Assembly (NCBI GenBank): GCA_028293225.1
Contig: JAQGPE010000227.1
Location: 1-6,629 of the forward strand
Direction: 5' to 3'
DNA from: Akkermansiaceae bacterium
GTDB taxonomy: Bacteria; Verrucomicrobiota; Verrucomicrobiia; Verrucomicrobiales; Akkermansiaceae
DNA: 6,629 nt
The notes beneath the pieces were generated by a model, which saw only the letters and a list, made by a program, of their open reading frames with translations, did no database searches and had not been told where the DNA came from. This document shows positions 5,879-6,629 of the stretch, piece by piece. The position numbers and the translations under genes were made by a program. Positions within the stretch are counted from its first letter, which is position 1. Each line of letters starts with the position of its first letter.

Positions 5879-6629
5879 ATGAATTCCTGGCCCTTCACTT
5901 TCCTCCTCCCACTGGCGCTCCTTTGCAGCCCGCTGCCGGGAGCAGAGGAAGCCGTGACCTTCAACCACGACATCCGCCCGATCCTCAACCGCAACTGCGT
6001 GCTCTGCCACGGTGGCATCAAGCAGGCGGGCGGCATTTCCCTGATCTACCGCGAAAAGGCCCTGGCCAAGGGCAAGTCCGGCGAACCGGCGATCGTTCCC
6101 GGCAAGCCGGAGGAGTCCGAGCTGATCCGCCGCCTCAAAAGCGACGACGATGACGAGATCATGCCGAAGCCGAAAAAAGGCGAGCACGGCATCCCGCTTC
6201 CGGCGGAGGAGATCGCGAAGCTCACGGCATGGATCCGCCAGGGGGCGCTGTGGGAGGACCACTGGTCATTCATTTCCCCGCTCGAGCCCGCCGAGCCGGC
6301 GCTGAAGCATCCAGGCTGGGCCAGGACCAAGGCCGACCGCCTGATCCTCGCGAAAATGGACGCGGAGGGGATGAGCCCTTCCCCCGCAGCCACGCCGGCC
6401 GAATGGCTGCGGCGGGTCTCGCTCGACCTGACCGGACTCCCGCCCTCCGGGGACGAGCTGGCCGCCTTTCAACAGGCTTCCGCCGCCGACCAGGAAGCCG
6501 CGATGGCCGCCGTCGTGGACCGCCTGCTGGCCGCGCCGCAGTTCGGGGAACGCTGGGCCAGCATGTGGCTGGATCTGGCCCGCTACTCGGACACGATGGG
6601 CTTTGAAAAGGATCCGGCGCGCGAGGTCT
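5879..6629 (+). CDS. PSCyt1-PSCyt2 (DUF1549) secreted cytochrome-like protein, 3' end outside window
   Basis: N-terminal 250 residues of a gene open to the window edge. A signal peptide (hydrophobic 6-18, likely cut near GA at 21-22) implies export. A planctomycete-type cytochrome c domain follows, with HDIRPIL (30-36), haem-binding CVLCH (40-44) and a possible axial Met95 in IMPKP. The PSCyt2/DUF1549 domain starts at about 150 (ADRLILAKM) and shows RRVSLDLTGLPP (188-199), VVDRLLAAPQFGERW (222-236) and LDLARYSDTMG (241-251 region). Full-length family members usually continue into DUF1553 (PSD1), expected beyond the edge. Such proteins abound in Planctomycetes and Verrucomicrobia, often beside DUF1501 genes, and are suspected to act in polysaccharide breakdown or redox reactions; the function is unproven. 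ATG 5879 is preferred; an in-frame stop at 5861-5863 limits extension. Confidence 0.9.
   Translation, partial: MNSWPFTFLLPLALLCSPLPGAEEAVTFNHDIRPILNRNCVLCHGGIKQAGGISLIYREKALAKGKSGEPAIVPGKPEESELIRRLKSDDDDEIMPKPKKGEHGIPLPAEEIAKLTAWIRQGALWEDHWSFISPLEPAEPALKHPGWARTKADRLILAKMDAEGMSPSPAATPAEWLRRVSLDLTGLPPSGDELAAFQQASAADQEAAMAAVVDRLLAAPQFGERWASMWLDLARYSDTMGFEKDPAREV

Overview
The window is high-GC bacterial DNA holding seven protein genes and two non-coding inverted-repeat elements. The best taxonomic clue is the gene running off the right edge. Its secreted CxxCH haem-binding (PSCyt1) domain is followed by a PSCyt2/DUF1549 domain, an architecture found mainly in Planctomycetes and Verrucomicrobia. 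Together with a periplasmic multi-FKBP protein and REP-like intergenic repeats, this suggests a verrucomicrobial chromosome. That assignment is an inference and was not tested. No CRISPR array, tRNA, rRNA, transposase or phage gene was seen.

Layout. Positions 1-403 have no credible gene. They hold a repeat element whose two ends (about 7-62 and 314-376) are inverted copies of each other, each with a small hairpin. From 3145 down to 404 on the minus strand lies a probable four-gene run: a DUF3817 small membrane protein, a secreted protein with three FKBP-type prolyl isomerase domains, the nucleoside phosphorylase PpnP, and a DUF2459 lipoprotein. Gaps within it are 45, 11 and 28 bases. Positions 3146-3444 separate this run from a divergent plus-strand gene and carry a second inverted repeat (3219-3371). 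The plus-strand gene (3445-5208) is a half-size ABC exporter/importer of the ABC_membrane_2 (YddA/SbmA/ABCD-like) family. Its 3' end overlaps by 18 bases the 3' end of a convergent minus-strand SLOG/TIGR00725 protein (5191-5718). After a 160-base divergent gap, the PSCyt1-PSCyt2 gene starts at 5879 and is cut by the window end.

Function. Three products are predicted to be exported (FKBP, DUF2459 lipoprotein, PSCyt protein) and two are membrane proteins. PpnP and the SLOG protein look cytosolic. The minus-strand run does not form a known pathway, and its co-transcription rests only on spacing and strand.

Most unusual points: the middle FKBP domain has lost most of its catalytic-pocket residues while the outer two keep them; there are two different palindromic repeat families, one of them in a divergent promoter region; the DUF2459 protein has a His/Cys arrangement resembling circularly permuted papain-like enzymes; and no gene has a clear Shine-Dalgarno sequence. 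I found no convincing new multi-gene system.
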